DNA of 16,267 nucleotides from IMCC26077 sp964561165. GTDB taxonomy: Bacteria; Actinomycetota; Actinomycetes; Nanopelagicales; Nanopelagicaceae. Positions 1-7,760 of this stretch are shown piece by piece. Within the stretch, counting starts at the first letter, position 1. The number at the start of each line of letters is the position of its first letter. The stretch lies in contig CAZLOJ010000026.1 of NCBI GenBank assembly GCA_964561165.1, forward strand, positions 1 through 16,267, read 5' to 3'. The notes under the pieces were generated by a model. That model had not been told where the DNA came from. It did not search any database and was given only the letters and a program-made list of their open reading frames with translations. The position numbers and the translations under genes are program-made.

Positions 1-23
1 GAGGTTCAGCGTAGGGTAGGAGC

Positions 24-596
24 ATGGTTAATCTGACGCGTATCTATACAAAAACTGGCGATGACGGCACTACCTCTCTGGGGGATATGAGTCGGACCTC
101 AAAGAATGACCCGCGCCTTGAGGCGTACGCGACAGTTGATGAAGCCAACTCAAGTATCGGCGTCGTACTTGCTTTAGCCGAAGTCACGCCAGAGGTACAG
201 AAACTACTCACCCGAATCCAGAATGATCTCTTCGACGTCGGCGCCGACCTCTGCACGCCCATGATCGACAACCCACCGCATGAACAGCTTCGTATTCTGG
301 AATCTCAAATTTCTTACATTGAGGAGCAGATCGATCATTTCAATACTGATCTTGCTCCGCTTCGTTCATTCGTACTCCCAGGTGGCACTGGCGCAGCTGC
401 GCTGCTGCATGTTGCGCGCACTGTAGTGCGGCGCGCAGAGCGATGCACATGGGCTGCTATTCACGCATTCGGCGCGGGCGTCAATCCATTGACTGCGAAG
501 TACCTCAATCGACTCTCTGATCTTCTCTTTGTTCTTGCTCGTTATGAGAATAAAAGTGTGGGCGATGAGCTATGGGTTCCAGGGGCTAACCGCTAA
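24..596 (+). CDS. pduO: PduO-type cob(I)alamin adenosyltransferase
   Basis: Transfers the adenosyl group of ATP to cob(I)alamin to make adenosylcobalamin, the cofactor of methylmalonyl-CoA mutase. The 190 residues match the usual PduO length. The ATP-binding N-terminus TKTGDDGTT is at residues 9-17, YATVDEAN at 35-42, FVLPGG at 116-121, the arginine-rich VARTVVRRAER at 130-140 and NRLSDLLFVLAR from 162; all are family hallmarks. The ATG at 24 gives the normal family N-terminus. Purine-rich AGGG (13-16) and AGGAG (18-22) lie just upstream, the second only one base away, so the first may be the real ribosome site. The gene upstream is outside the window. It converges with a small gene on the other strand six bases downstream. 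Its product would serve the same pathway as the epimerase and MeaB further along the window. Confidence 0.95.
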   Translation: MVNLTRIYTKTGDDGTTSLGDMSRTSKNDPRLEAYATVDEANSSIGVVLALAEVTPEVQKLLTRIQNDLFDVGADLCTPMIDNPPHEQLRILESQISYIEEQIDHFNTDLAPLRSFVLPGGTGAAALLHVARTVVRRAERCTWAAIHAFGAGVNPLTAKYLNRLSDLLFVLARYENKSVGDELWVPGANR

Positions 597-602
597 CGTG
601 CA

Positions 603-926
603 TCACTGATTCTTGAGGATAGCTCGAGCAGCAGAGAGTTCTTCTGGAAAGACTAGTAACGCAATACCATCTTTAGCGGTCACTAAATTCGCTCTGATGT
701 TCGCATCAATCAATTGCTTGCGCGCCATTTCGCCTTCAATGTAATTAGTTGGCTTTGCCACAGGTACAAGTAATCCATATTCATCGACATTGCCAGTTTT
801 TGCCGGACGAGCAACGTGGGATTTTCCGCGAGAGAAAGTCCACCGTAATAGTGGAATCAAAAGCAGGAGCGCGAAGAAACCGCCAAAGGCCTGCAAGAAG
901 AGTTGGTTATTGATGCCACCGAGCAT
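603..926 (-). CDS. small membrane-anchored protein with DUF2007-like domain
   Basis: A 107-residue protein. Residues 8-30 form one hydrophobic membrane segment, followed by basic residues. From about residue 50 comes a small alpha/beta domain (LLVPVAKP..., EMARKQLIDANI, VFPEELSAARAIL) whose pattern resembles DUF2007, a putative signal-transducing domain; that match is by eye. The topology suggests the domain faces the cytoplasm. No Shine-Dalgarno is visible. Instead TATCCT sits exactly six bases before the ATG, so the mRNA probably starts at or next to the start codon. The gene follows the exporter operon by 24 bases and may be transcribed both with it and from its own promoter. Function unknown. 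Confidence 0.7.
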   Translation of the reverse strand: MLGGINNQLFLQAFGGFFALLLLIPLLRWTFSRGKSHVARPAKTGNVDEYGLLVPVAKPTNYIEGEMARKQLIDANIRANLVTAKDGIALLVFPEELSAARAILKNQ

Positions 927-932
927 TCGCCC

Positions 933-938
933 AGGATA
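933..938 (-). promoter_or_regulatory. -10 element of a leaderless promoter
   Basis: Reverse-strand TATCCT, six bases (GGGCGA) before the ATG at 926. The actinobacterial -10 consensus is TANNNT with the transcription start 6-7 bases downstream, which puts the first transcribed base at the start codon. No convincing -35 is seen. The element falls in the 24-base gap behind the preceding gene. Confidence 0.5.
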
Positions 939-950
939 GTTCAGGGCGAG

Positions 951-1685
951 CTAACTTGCAGGGGTTGAGATTGCTGGGGAGGCAGAGACTGAGACGGTAG
1001 GCGAGGGCGAGGATGAGGGTGCAGGGGCTGGAGTAGGCGTTAATTCAGGATTAGGAGTGAAGATATTGCTTGGAACCTTCCCCACGATCTTGTCATTTCG
1101 ACAGAAGGCTTTCATATTGAGGATTTCCGCATATTCCTCAACTGGCTCTTGGCTGATAAGAATGATGGTCTTTACCTCTTTTGCCTTACTTCCCTTTGCA
1201 AGAGTTTGAATGTTGCCCAACACATCTGCATACCGCCCAATGACAATCGACTGCACTTCCCACCACTTACATTTACTTGTGGAAGCGACATAAACAACAG
1301 CGCAGACCTTTTTCTCACACGTTCTAATCTTGCTTAACAAGGTGCTGTTCGCACTGAGCACACCTACCAATTCTTTCTCACTTTTTGGAGTGGAGATATA
1401 CACATTTCCAGCTTTCTTAAAGCCCTTGGGCGGCCATTTAGGCGATGGTGAAGGGAGCGGTTTCGAGATCTTCCGAGGTTTTTTACTTTTTTTCTTGGTC
1501 GGCTTTTTGACTGACTTCTGCTTTTTCTTTGTTACCTCACTCTTTTTCGTCGCTTTTGGCGTTGGCTTGCTCGCTGCGCTCGATGCGCTTGTGACAGTTG
1601 TCGACACTACAGTTGACGATGAGAAGAGCAAAGATAGCGTGAGGGCTATTCCCAAACGCCGATGAAGGCGTAGCGAATTATTCAC
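951..1685 (-). CDS. secreted Lys/Pro-rich protein coupled to ABC-2 exporter
   Basis: A 244-residue exported protein of unknown function. The start is set at GTG 1685, which overlaps the permease stop (GTGA) and gives a clean signal sequence: basic LRLHRR, then a hydrophobic stretch to about residue 28, with AlaSer-rich cleavage sites near 34-39. An ATG further upstream (1739) would destroy the signal sequence. Residues 40-80 are a lysine-rich, low-complexity linker. A compact domain at about 88-208 carries four cysteines (123, 128, 139, 195), possibly two disulfides. The C-terminus (211-244) is a Pro/Ser/Thr tail typical of cell-wall-spanning segments. I recognise no family. The coupled translation suggests a job connected with the exporter, either as substrate or as accessory protein. 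Confidence 0.75.
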   Translation of the reverse strand: MNNSLRLHRRLGIALTLSLLFSSSTVVSTTVTSASSAASKPTPKATKKSEVTKKKQKSVKKPTKKKSKKPRKISKPLPSPSPKWPPKGFKKAGNVYISTPKSEKELVGVLSANSTLLSKIRTCEKKVCAVVYVASTSKCKWWEVQSIVIGRYADVLGNIQTLAKGSKAKEVKTIILISQEPVEEYAEILNMKAFCRNDKIVGKVPSNIFTPNPELTPTPAPAPSSSPSPTVSVSASPAISTPAS

Positions 1686-2476
1686 GACCGCTCCCAACGA
1701 AAAGTTTTGATTGCAATAAAAAAGCCAGCGATTAACCAAGCGGTAAGAATGAGCGCAGTCTTACCATGCTCCCAACTCTGTGCCACCTCTTGAGTTGCAA
1801 ACGAATCCGGCAGAAATACCGATCGCATTCCTTGAGTAAGCCACTTAAGTGGGAAGAGCGCAGCAAAATTCTGCATCCATGTTGGGAGTTGAGTAAATAC
1901 GAAAAATACGCCGCTGAAGAATTGCAAGATGATCACGATGGGGGAAACAACAGCAGATGCTCCGCGTCCACTCTTTGGAACCACTGAGAAAGCGATACCC
2001 AGGATGGTTGAACTAGCTACTCCTAAGAGCATCACCCACGTGAACGTGAACCAGCGTGCGGGGGTGGCCGGTAGCGAGATTCCGTACAGCGCAACACCGA
2101 AGGCCAGCAAGAGCGCCACCTGCACAAACATGCTGACGAACACCAGAATTACTTTTCCGATGAAATACGAGGCAGTCGGCGCTGGGGTTCCTCTAAGACG
2201 TTTGAGGGTTCCATCATCGCGTTCCATAGGAATAGTGATGGCTAGTTGTTGGAAACCTGTATTTACCAGGCCAGATGCGATCATTCCTGCCACGAAGTAT
2301 TGGCTAAAAGTTACCTCAGGTGCGATCTCATCTTTGAATACTGCGCCAAAAATCAATAGCAACAAGATGGGAAAGAGGAGAGTGAAGACCACGCTCTCGC
2401 GTTGACGGATAAATTGTTTGATTTCAAGAGCGCCTCGAGTGAAACCGATAGCGAGTACCCCTGGTTGCTTACTCAC
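1682..2476 (-). CDS. ABC-2 type transporter permease
   Basis: Membrane subunit of an ABC exporter, 264 residues, with about six hydrophobic segments and the ABC-2 layout: cytoplasmic N-terminus with FIRQRESVVFTLLFPILLLLIFG (about 24-46), a loop containing FSQYFVAGM, then MERDDGTLKRLRGTP between segments 2 and 3, which is the coupling region of the DrrB/YadH type, and a last helix near the C-terminus. The start is GTG 2476, overlapping the ATPase stop as GTGA. The stop overlaps the next gene in the same way. Together with the ATPase it likely exports a drug, lipid or polysaccharide; the substrate cannot be read from the sequence. Confidence 0.9.
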   Translation of the reverse strand: MSKQPGVLAIGFTRGALEIKQFIRQRESVVFTLLFPILLLLIFGAVFKDEIAPEVTFSQYFVAGMIASGLVNTGFQQLAITIPMERDDGTLKRLRGTPAPTASYFIGKVILVFVSMFVQVALLLAFGVALYGISLPATPARWFTFTWVMLLGVASSTILGIAFSVVPKSGRGASAVVSPIVIILQFFSGVFFVFTQLPTWMQNFAALFPLKWLTQGMRSVFLPDSFATQEVAQSWEHGKTALILTAWLIAGFFIAIKTFRWERS

Positions 2477-3339
2477 TCTTGACCGCCAATCATTTGCAGG
2501 TAAATCTCTTCAAGGCTAGGCCGGCTAACCGAGAGCTCCGGAATCTCACCAGGTATTCGCGTTGCCAGGGTGCGCAAGAACTCAGTGGGTGTGTCAGTTA
2601 GCTCGTGATGAAGTGAGCCACTTTCACGCCAACGAATGTTCACTCGCTCTCTATCTCGACCGCCTAGTCGATCGGGCGTTGCACAATCAACAATGACGCC
2701 ATGATTCATTACGGCAACTCGATCTGCGAGCGCTTCTGCTTCATCAAGATAGTGGGTGCTCATTAATATCGTCGTTCCCTCGCTTCGCAGGGTTCGAATT
2801 AACTCCCAAAAGGAGCGTCTAGCCTCTGGATCGAAACCAGTTGTTGGTTCATCGAGAAATAGCAACTCTGGATTTCCGATGATGCCAAGTGCGACGTCTA
2901 ATCTCCGTCGTTGACCACCAGAGAGATGCTCGCCACGCGCGTTGCGCTTCTCTTGTAATCCCACTGATTGGATTACTTCATCGACATCGCGAGGATTGGA
3001 GTAATACTGTGCAAAGTGCGCAAGGATTTCTTGAACGGAAAGGTCTGCACCATCTTTGGTCGACTGTAAGACGATACCCACGCGGTTACGCCAAAGGGGT
3101 AAATTGGTGACTGCTGGATCCTCGCCAAGAACAGTGAGTTCACCACTATCGCGCGAGCGATATCCCTCGAGGATTTCGATAGTGCTGGTCTTGCCGGCGC
3201 CATTGGGACCAAGGAGAGCAAAGATTTCCCCGGTATGAACCTCAAGATCTATGCCGCGGACAGCGTGGATTCTTTGGCCGGCTTTTTTGCTTGCGCCGTA
3301 TGACTTCACCAATCCACGTACTGATATCGCGTTACTCAC
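2473..3339 (-). CDS. ABC transporter ATP-binding protein (DrrA-like)
   Basis: ATPase of the exporter, 288 residues from the GTG at 3339. Walker A GPNGAGKTS is near residues 44-52, the signature LSGGQRRRLDVA near 139-150, Walker B LLFLDEPTTGFD near 159-170 and the switch histidine in STHYLDEAEA near 194-203. It has the C-terminal extension after the nucleotide-binding domain usual in DrrA/CcmA-type exporter ATPases. A TTG at 3345 is an alternative start. GTG 3339 is preferred because it is the stronger codon and CAAGAT lies seven bases before it, a possible leaderless -10. First gene of a three-gene coupled operon, divergent from the zinc-ribbon gene. Confidence 0.92.
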   Translation of the reverse strand: MSNAISVRGLVKSYGASKKAGQRIHAVRGIDLEVHTGEIFALLGPNGAGKTSTIEILEGYRSRDSGELTVLGEDPAVTNLPLWRNRVGIVLQSTKDGADLSVQEILAHFAQYYSNPRDVDEVIQSVGLQEKRNARGEHLSGGQRRRLDVALGIIGNPELLFLDEPTTGFDPEARRSFWELIRTLRSEGTTILMSTHYLDEAEALADRVAVMNHGVIVDCATPDRLGGRDRERVNIRWRESGSLHHELTDTPTEFLRTLATRIPGEIPELSVSRPSLEEIYLQMIGGQE

Positions 3340-3370
3340 GACCAATATCTTGCCGTAGAACCCTGAGAAT

Positions 3371-3384
3371 GCCGAAAAAACGGC
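3371..3384. repeat. short inverted repeat in divergent region
   Basis: GCCG and CGGC separated by a run of six A (six T on the other strand). It lies in the 98-base region between the divergent ABC ATPase and zinc-ribbon genes. It could be an operator or a small hairpin, but the arms are only four bases long and chance is possible. Confidence 0.3.
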
Positions 3385-3437
3385 GATGGACCACAGTTAC
3401 GGGAGATTTAGTAGCGATTTACTGCGAAAATAGTGGA

Positions 3438-3746
3438 GTGAGCCCACGGAAAAACTATCGATCCAAGGATGCTCGACCTGACGACGAGGCGAGTGAGCGT
3501 GCGCCACGTCCATCTAACGAATGGGAAGAGGATGGCTTTACTGTCAGAGCGCTAACAGGTGCGAGTTCCACGAAGGTCTATCGCTGCCCTGGGTGTGATC
3601 ATGAGATTCGCATGGCAACGCCACATATCGTTGCGTGGCCGACTGAAGATCCCGAAACTCGACGACATTGGCATACGCCATGTTGGAATTCACGCGGCAA
3701 GCGCGGACCTAAAACAGAACGTACGAGAAACGCGCCTCGTTACTAA
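3438..3746 (+). CDS. small actinobacterial zinc-ribbon-like protein ('ATP/GTP-binding protein')
   Basis: A 102-residue hydrophilic protein with CPGC (Cys 50, 53), His 63 and HWHTPC (His 77, 79; Cys 82), consistent with one bound zinc, ending in ...TRNAPRY. I recognise the family from actinobacteria, where it is usually annotated only as an ATP/GTP-binding protein; no nucleotide-binding motif is visible here. The GTG at 3438 gives the N-terminus MSPRKN, like the family's usual MSPRRN. An in-frame ATG at 3369 would add 23 residues of poor composition. GAAAAT lies six bases before the GTG, a possible leaderless -10. Function unknown; nucleic-acid binding is a guess from the basic, zinc-ribbon character. 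Confidence 0.75.
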   Translation: MSPRKNYRSKDARPDDEASERAPRPSNEWEEDGFTVRALTGASSTKVYRCPGCDHEIRMATPHIVAWPTEDPETRRHWHTPCWNSRGKRGPKTERTRNAPRY

Positions 3747-3768
3747 AACTTACATGTATTGCTGCTGA

Positions 3769-5496
3769 TTATTTCTTCTTATAGCCCGTTGGACATTGTG
3801 GGTTGGAACCAGAGATTTTTTTACTGAGCTTGCCCTTCACGCAGATGATAGTTCGCTTCACTGGCTGTGACTTAGCGGCTGCCTTTGGAGTTGTTTTAGA
3901 ACTTGTTGACGCTGTCAATTTCTTCTCTTGAGTCAATTTAACTTTGATTACAGGGGAGGAGAAGGTGAAGTTCTGCGCAGAGAGGAAGAGCCATTCGCGT
4001 TTGGCATCTTCACGCACGCTCTCAGTGGCTATTGTCTGTTCATTGCCATCGGAACCGATAACAGAAATTGATGCCTGGAAAGGTGCATCGCTAAAACCAT
4101 ACACGCACCGAGCAGTTTCAGATCGGATGGCTAAGTCGTAGGTGCCTCGAGTGAGAGTGACTCCATCTGCTTCATGGTGCAACCCAGCAACTTTGTAATT
4201 CAATGTTCCATTCTTGAATTCAGGTGCACCGTTCTCATAGATGAGCGCATTGGTAGTCACGATGCCAAGTAGCTTGCTCTTATCTTGGAAACACCTCTCC
4301 GTAACTTGAGATTGATATCCGTTGACACTTGCACCAGAGGCAATCAACCACTGCGCTCGCGCTCCAGGCATAGTCTTGAGAATTGGCTCGAACGCTGCAA
4401 AATCTGTGAAGTTGCCGACTGGGTCGTAGCCACTACCGCGCGAGCCAGCTGAATTGATCATTTCGTTGTAACCAAATTCGCCAGAGCTCAATCGAATTCG
4501 TGCATCAATATCTGGATAATTCTTAAGTTCGCTCTTCTTTAATACGCCGTATGCACCAGGTGCCGCGATAGGGGCGCCTTCGATCTTAATCTTGTTGTAT
4601 TTCTTGTCTAGCGCAGTGACATCAACGCTCACATCTTTCATACGGCCGTATAGCCATCCGGTCATCTCACTTCCCATACGAAGGGTTAAGCCGACTCGAG
4701 TATTTTCGGCGAAATCAACGTACTTTCCGCAACTGCCAACTTCGGTCCATGCACAATCTGCGAGCGATTCAACGCCACGGGTAGTAGGGCGAATTCCATA
4801 AGTTGCAGCGCCATCAGAGTTAACAGCTTTATAACTTTCGAGAGCGTAAAAATCGCCAGTTACAACATTTACCGGAAAGACGCTCACGCGCATGGATTTC
4901 AAAGAAATGGGAGCATTGCGCTTACCAGCGCTTCCAATTTTTTCGCGATACTGAAAATATGTTACTTGAACTGAAACGCCATAAGTTTTCTTTCCAGCCT
5001 TGTTGGCTAGCGTTGGCGCATTCCAGAGACTTGGCCCACCGCCAGCTGGTAATCCGGTAACAGCATCAGCGGGCGTAGTTGGACCTACTACTTCATGATC
5101 CACGGTCGCTGCTTCCATTGGACCTTGACCACTTGCTAACGAGAGTCCCTCGATACACATTCGTTGATCTGTGTTTGAGCATGGCGGCAGCATCAACCGG
5201 GCGCTAACTCCTGAACCTTTGGAACATTCAGGATCATCCATCGATGCGCAAAGGAAGGTGCCACCCACGCCATTGACTCGCTCTTCTGGTGCAAGGTTGC
5301 TGGTGATTACTGAGACCAATTCACCAAGTCCGGGTTGTCGCTCTTCGAAAGTGACTCCGTAGTAACCAGGAGTTGCTAGGCCGCCTGGGATCAGATCTGA
5401 AATGCTGGCACTGTTACTCGGAAGACTTACCCCGATTATTGATGCGATGGTAAAGAGTGTAATTACCAGAGACCTTCGAAAGAGTGCACTTATCAT
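3769..5496 (-). CDS. large secreted protein with Cys/Lys-rich C-terminal tail
   Basis: A 575-residue exported protein. The signal peptide is MISALFRRS plus a hydrophobic core, with likely cleavage after SNSA near residue 30. The body is rich in Gly, Ser and Thr, has several cysteines, and looks beta-rich. Near residue 535 begins a Lys/Ser/Thr linker, then a tail with ICVKGK at 551-556 and CPTGYKKK at 568-575, two cysteines 16 apart. From memory, similar tails end many exported proteins of freshwater actinobacteria, where they may hold proteins at the cell surface. The ATG overlaps the stop of the aldehyde dehydrogenase (ATGA), so the two are translated together. No enzymatic motif recognised. 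Confidence 0.8.
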   Translation of the reverse strand: MISALFRRSLVITLFTIASIIGVSLPSNSASISDLIPGGLATPGYYGVTFEERQPGLGELVSVITSNLAPEERVNGVGGTFLCASMDDPECSKGSGVSARLMLPPCSNTDQRMCIEGLSLASGQGPMEAATVDHEVVGPTTPADAVTGLPAGGGPSLWNAPTLANKAGKKTYGVSVQVTYFQYREKIGSAGKRNAPISLKSMRVSVFPVNVVTGDFYALESYKAVNSDGAATYGIRPTTRGVESLADCAWTEVGSCGKYVDFAENTRVGLTLRMGSEMTGWLYGRMKDVSVDVTALDKKYNKIKIEGAPIAAPGAYGVLKKSELKNYPDIDARIRLSSGEFGYNEMINSAGSRGSGYDPVGNFTDFAAFEPILKTMPGARAQWLIASGASVNGYQSQVTERCFQDKSKLLGIVTTNALIYENGAPEFKNGTLNYKVAGLHHEADGVTLTRGTYDLAIRSETARCVYGFSDAPFQASISVIGSDGNEQTIATESVREDAKREWLFLSAQNFTFSSPVIKVKLTQEKKLTASTSSKTTPKAAAKSQPVKRTIICVKGKLSKKISGSNPQCPTGYKKK

Positions 5497-6962
5497 TTGT
5501 GTCTGAGTCTACCTAAAGTCGTGATGATTTTATCTGCAAATGCGCTTCGTTTGAATGAAGTAAATTCCAACGGCAAATTGAAACGAGGTTTGACGACTGA
5601 GCGTGGATAGGTGAATTCCAAGAGGCCCTCCGGGCCATGAATGCGCCCCATCCCGCTATCTTTCACGCCGCCAAAGGGCATCGATGCAATTGCAGCAAAT
5701 GTGAAGACTGAGTTAATGGAGACCATCCCGCAATGCAGTTGTGCAGCAATCTTCTGGCCATTTCGCCTCGACCAAACCGATGCTGCTAATCCAAAAGAAG
5801 TTTCGTTTGCTTTTGTAATCGCTTCATCCATATTTCGCACGGTATTGACAATTAGCACAGGGCCGAAGGTCTCCTCGCGCATCGAAATTGCCTCTTCAGG
5901 AACATTTGTGATGATAACTGGTTCGACGAATCGCTCACCGACCGAAGAGTGATCGCCAATCATTTTCTCCCCATGAGTGAGCGCATCAGCAACGTGTCGC
6001 TTGATGATCTCGATTTGTGCTGGGCGAGTAGCGGCGCCGTAGTTAACACCTGCCTTTATCTCAGATGCTTTCCTTTTGAGTATCTCGAGGAATCGCTCAG
6101 CCACCTGTTCGTGAACGTAGACGCGTTCAGCGCCGATACAACTTTGTCCCGCATTTGCCATCCCCGACCAGAGCGTCTGGTCAGCTGCTCGATTTAAATC
6201 AGCATCTGAATCGATAAGCACTGGATCTTTACCACCACACTCCAGCACGAAAGGAATCATTTTCGCTACGCATGCGGCAGCAACTTTTTTCGCGGTCGCA
6301 GTTGAACCAGTAAAGGAGATTTTGTCTACTCCATTGGCAATTAGTGATGCACCGACTTCACCAGCACCTGTGACAACTTGTAGGAGATCGTGATCGGGCA
6401 CAACCTCGCGCATCATCTTTTCTAACCAAAGACCAATCGCCGGTGTGAATTCACTTGGTTTGAAAATAACTGTATTTCCTGCAGCAAGCGCGTATGCGAT
6501 AGAACCCATCGGCGTAAAAATCGGATAGTTCCATGGACCGATCACGCCAACTACTCCATAGGGGACACGATCCACACGCGCGCTCATATTTGCCATCAAG
6601 AGTCCAGGAGATCGATAGTGCTCGCGTAAATAGAGGTGAGCCTTCTGAGCCGCCCAATCGACGTGTTCACATGCAAGGGATGCTTCAAGCGTTGCATCAC
6701 TGATTGGCTTGCCAGATTCAGCGACGATAAGCGCTACGGCCTGCTCAAGATTGGCAATTAACAAGGAATTCCATTTCAGGAGAATCCTTCGCCGCTCACG
6801 GAAAGAGAGAGCTGACCACCATTTCGCGCTCGCACGCGCCCGCGCAACCAACTCATTCATTTGGTGATCGCTCGTCACGGGATAGGTAGCAAAGAGCTCA
6901 CCTGTTGCAGGGCGATGGGTGGTGAATTCACTGGCGCTGCTCGCTGTAATAGGCCCCATCAT
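5493..6962 (-). CDS. NAD(P)-dependent aldehyde dehydrogenase
   Basis: Oxidises an aldehyde to its acid with NAD(P)+; cytoplasmic. The 489 residues show the full family set: GPWNYP with Asn145, FKPSE with Lys168, FTGST at 217-221, the general base in LECGGKDP (Glu241), the nucleophile in GQSCIGAER (Cys275), EETFGP (Glu364) and PFGGVKDSGMGR near 429-440. The long aldehyde-dehydrogenase extension at the C-terminus ends in basic residues. The start is set at ATG 6962 (an ATGATG pair) because GAGGTGGAG (6979-6971) is a strong ribosome site eight bases away; the open frame extends upstream to 7136 but that part overlaps the divergent hydrolase. Substrate unknown. Translationally coupled to the secreted protein downstream. 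Confidence 0.92.
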   Translation of the reverse strand: MMGPITASSASEFTTHRPATGELFATYPVTSDHQMNELVARARASAKWWSALSFRERRRILLKWNSLLIANLEQAVALIVAESGKPISDATLEASLACEHVDWAAQKAHLYLREHYRSPGLLMANMSARVDRVPYGVVGVIGPWNYPIFTPMGSIAYALAAGNTVIFKPSEFTPAIGLWLEKMMREVVPDHDLLQVVTGAGEVGASLIANGVDKISFTGSTATAKKVAAACVAKMIPFVLECGGKDPVLIDSDADLNRAADQTLWSGMANAGQSCIGAERVYVHEQVAERFLEILKRKASEIKAGVNYGAATRPAQIEIIKRHVADALTHGEKMIGDHSSVGERFVEPVIITNVPEEAISMREETFGPVLIVNTVRNMDEAITKANETSFGLAASVWSRRNGQKIAAQLHCGMVSINSVFTFAAIASMPFGGVKDSGMGRIHGPEGLLEFTYPRSVVKPRFNLPLEFTSFKRSAFADKIITTLGRLRHK

Positions 6963-6970
6963 CGTGATTA

Positions 6971-6979
6971 CTCCACCTC
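6971..6979 (-). promoter_or_regulatory. ribosome binding site of aldehyde dehydrogenase
   Basis: Reverse-strand GAGGTGGAG with eight bases to ATG 6962. It decides the start of the dehydrogenase against longer upstream alternatives and leaves a 61-base region shared with the divergent hydrolase gene. Confidence 0.7.
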
Positions 6980-7023
6980 GCCTAATCCCTGAGATACTTA
7001 ATGTATGTATACCTCGGTGCTCT

Positions 7024-7740
7024 ATGTCTGAGGTTATCCGGGCGGCCACGGTACTGCCAGCACGTCGCCAACCGGTCCAGCTGACCACCGCTGATGGGCT
7101 GACTCTTATTGGGGAGCTTGCCGTGCCTGAAACCAATCAGGTCGCCGGCGCTCTTGTGATGCTTCACCCGCTACCCACCCATGGCGGGATGATGGATAGC
7201 CATATTTATCGGAAGGCCGCCTACCGACTTCCAGCGCTCGCCGACCTAGCAATCTTTCGCTTCAACACCCGAGGCACTGAGAGCGAGCAAGGAAAAAGCG
7301 AAGGCGAGTTCACTAATGGCGTTGATGAGAAATTCGATGTTGCTGCAGCAATCGACTTTGTAGCGAATGCGCTCCCAGATCTGAAAAACATTTGGGTTGT
7401 CGGATGGTCCTTTGGCACTGATCTTGCGCTTAAACATGCGCGCGATGCGAGAGTGCAAGGTTTGATTCTGCTTAGTCCGCCGCTACGCACTTCACAAGAG
7501 AGCGATTTAGTTTGGTGGGCGAATGATGGTCGCCGCGTTATTGCCATCGTTCCGGAGTTTGATGATTACCTTCCGCCAGCGCAGGCGCGTGAGCGATTTG
7601 CCACACTCACGCAACTCGAGATGATTGAAGTTGCTAATGGAAAACATCTATGGATAGGTGAACCTTCCGTACAACGAGTCCACAATGAGATTGTCAAAAT
7701 AGTCAATCCAGCTAAATACCCGCTACCTACTGAATATTAA
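7024..7740 (+). CDS. alpha/beta hydrolase (short, dienelactone hydrolase-like)
   Basis: A 238-residue cytoplasmic hydrolase. HPLPTHGG (48-55) forms the oxyanion region, the nucleophile elbow is GWSFG (Ser129), the acid is in PEFDDYL (Asp180 or Asp181) and the histidine is His208 in GKHLW. NTRGTESEQG (81-90) matches the conserved NxRG loop of this subfamily of uncharacterised alpha/beta hydrolases. The start is taken at ATG 7024 (MSEVIR). The open frame runs up to 6919 but would overlap the divergent dehydrogenase. No Shine-Dalgarno is seen; TATACC at 7009-7014 is a possible -10 giving a leader of only a few bases. Substrate unknown. Confidence 0.85.
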   Translation: MSEVIRAATVLPARRQPVQLTTADGLTLIGELAVPETNQVAGALVMLHPLPTHGGMMDSHIYRKAAYRLPALADLAIFRFNTRGTESEQGKSEGEFTNGVDEKFDVAAAIDFVANALPDLKNIWVVGWSFGTDLALKHARDARVQGLILLSPPLRTSQESDLVWWANDGRRVIAIVPEFDDYLPPAQARERFATLTQLEMIEVANGKHLWIGEPSVQRVHNEIVKIVNPAKYPLPTEY

Positions 7741-7760
7741 AAGCAGCGTACTAAGTCTAG

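Noticed and set aside
1330..1665. Plus-strand open frame that reads like a Phe-rich membrane protein
   Set aside because: It is the antisense of the lysine-rich linker of the secreted protein; AAA/AAG runs read as TTT/CTT. No ribosome site, and the opposite frame has a clear signal peptide.
3369..3437. Longer zinc-ribbon protein starting at ATG 3369
   Set aside because: The added residues are not family-like, whereas GTG 3438 gives an MSPRKN start resembling the family. Not certain.
6999..7013. ATGTATGTATAC as an operator for the divergent dehydrogenase and hydrolase
   Set aside because: Only the six-base GTATAC is palindromic, which is too short to support an operator.
6963..7136. Upstream extension of the aldehyde dehydrogenase
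   Set aside because: It overlaps the hydrolase N-terminus and is not family-like; the ribosome site supports 6962.
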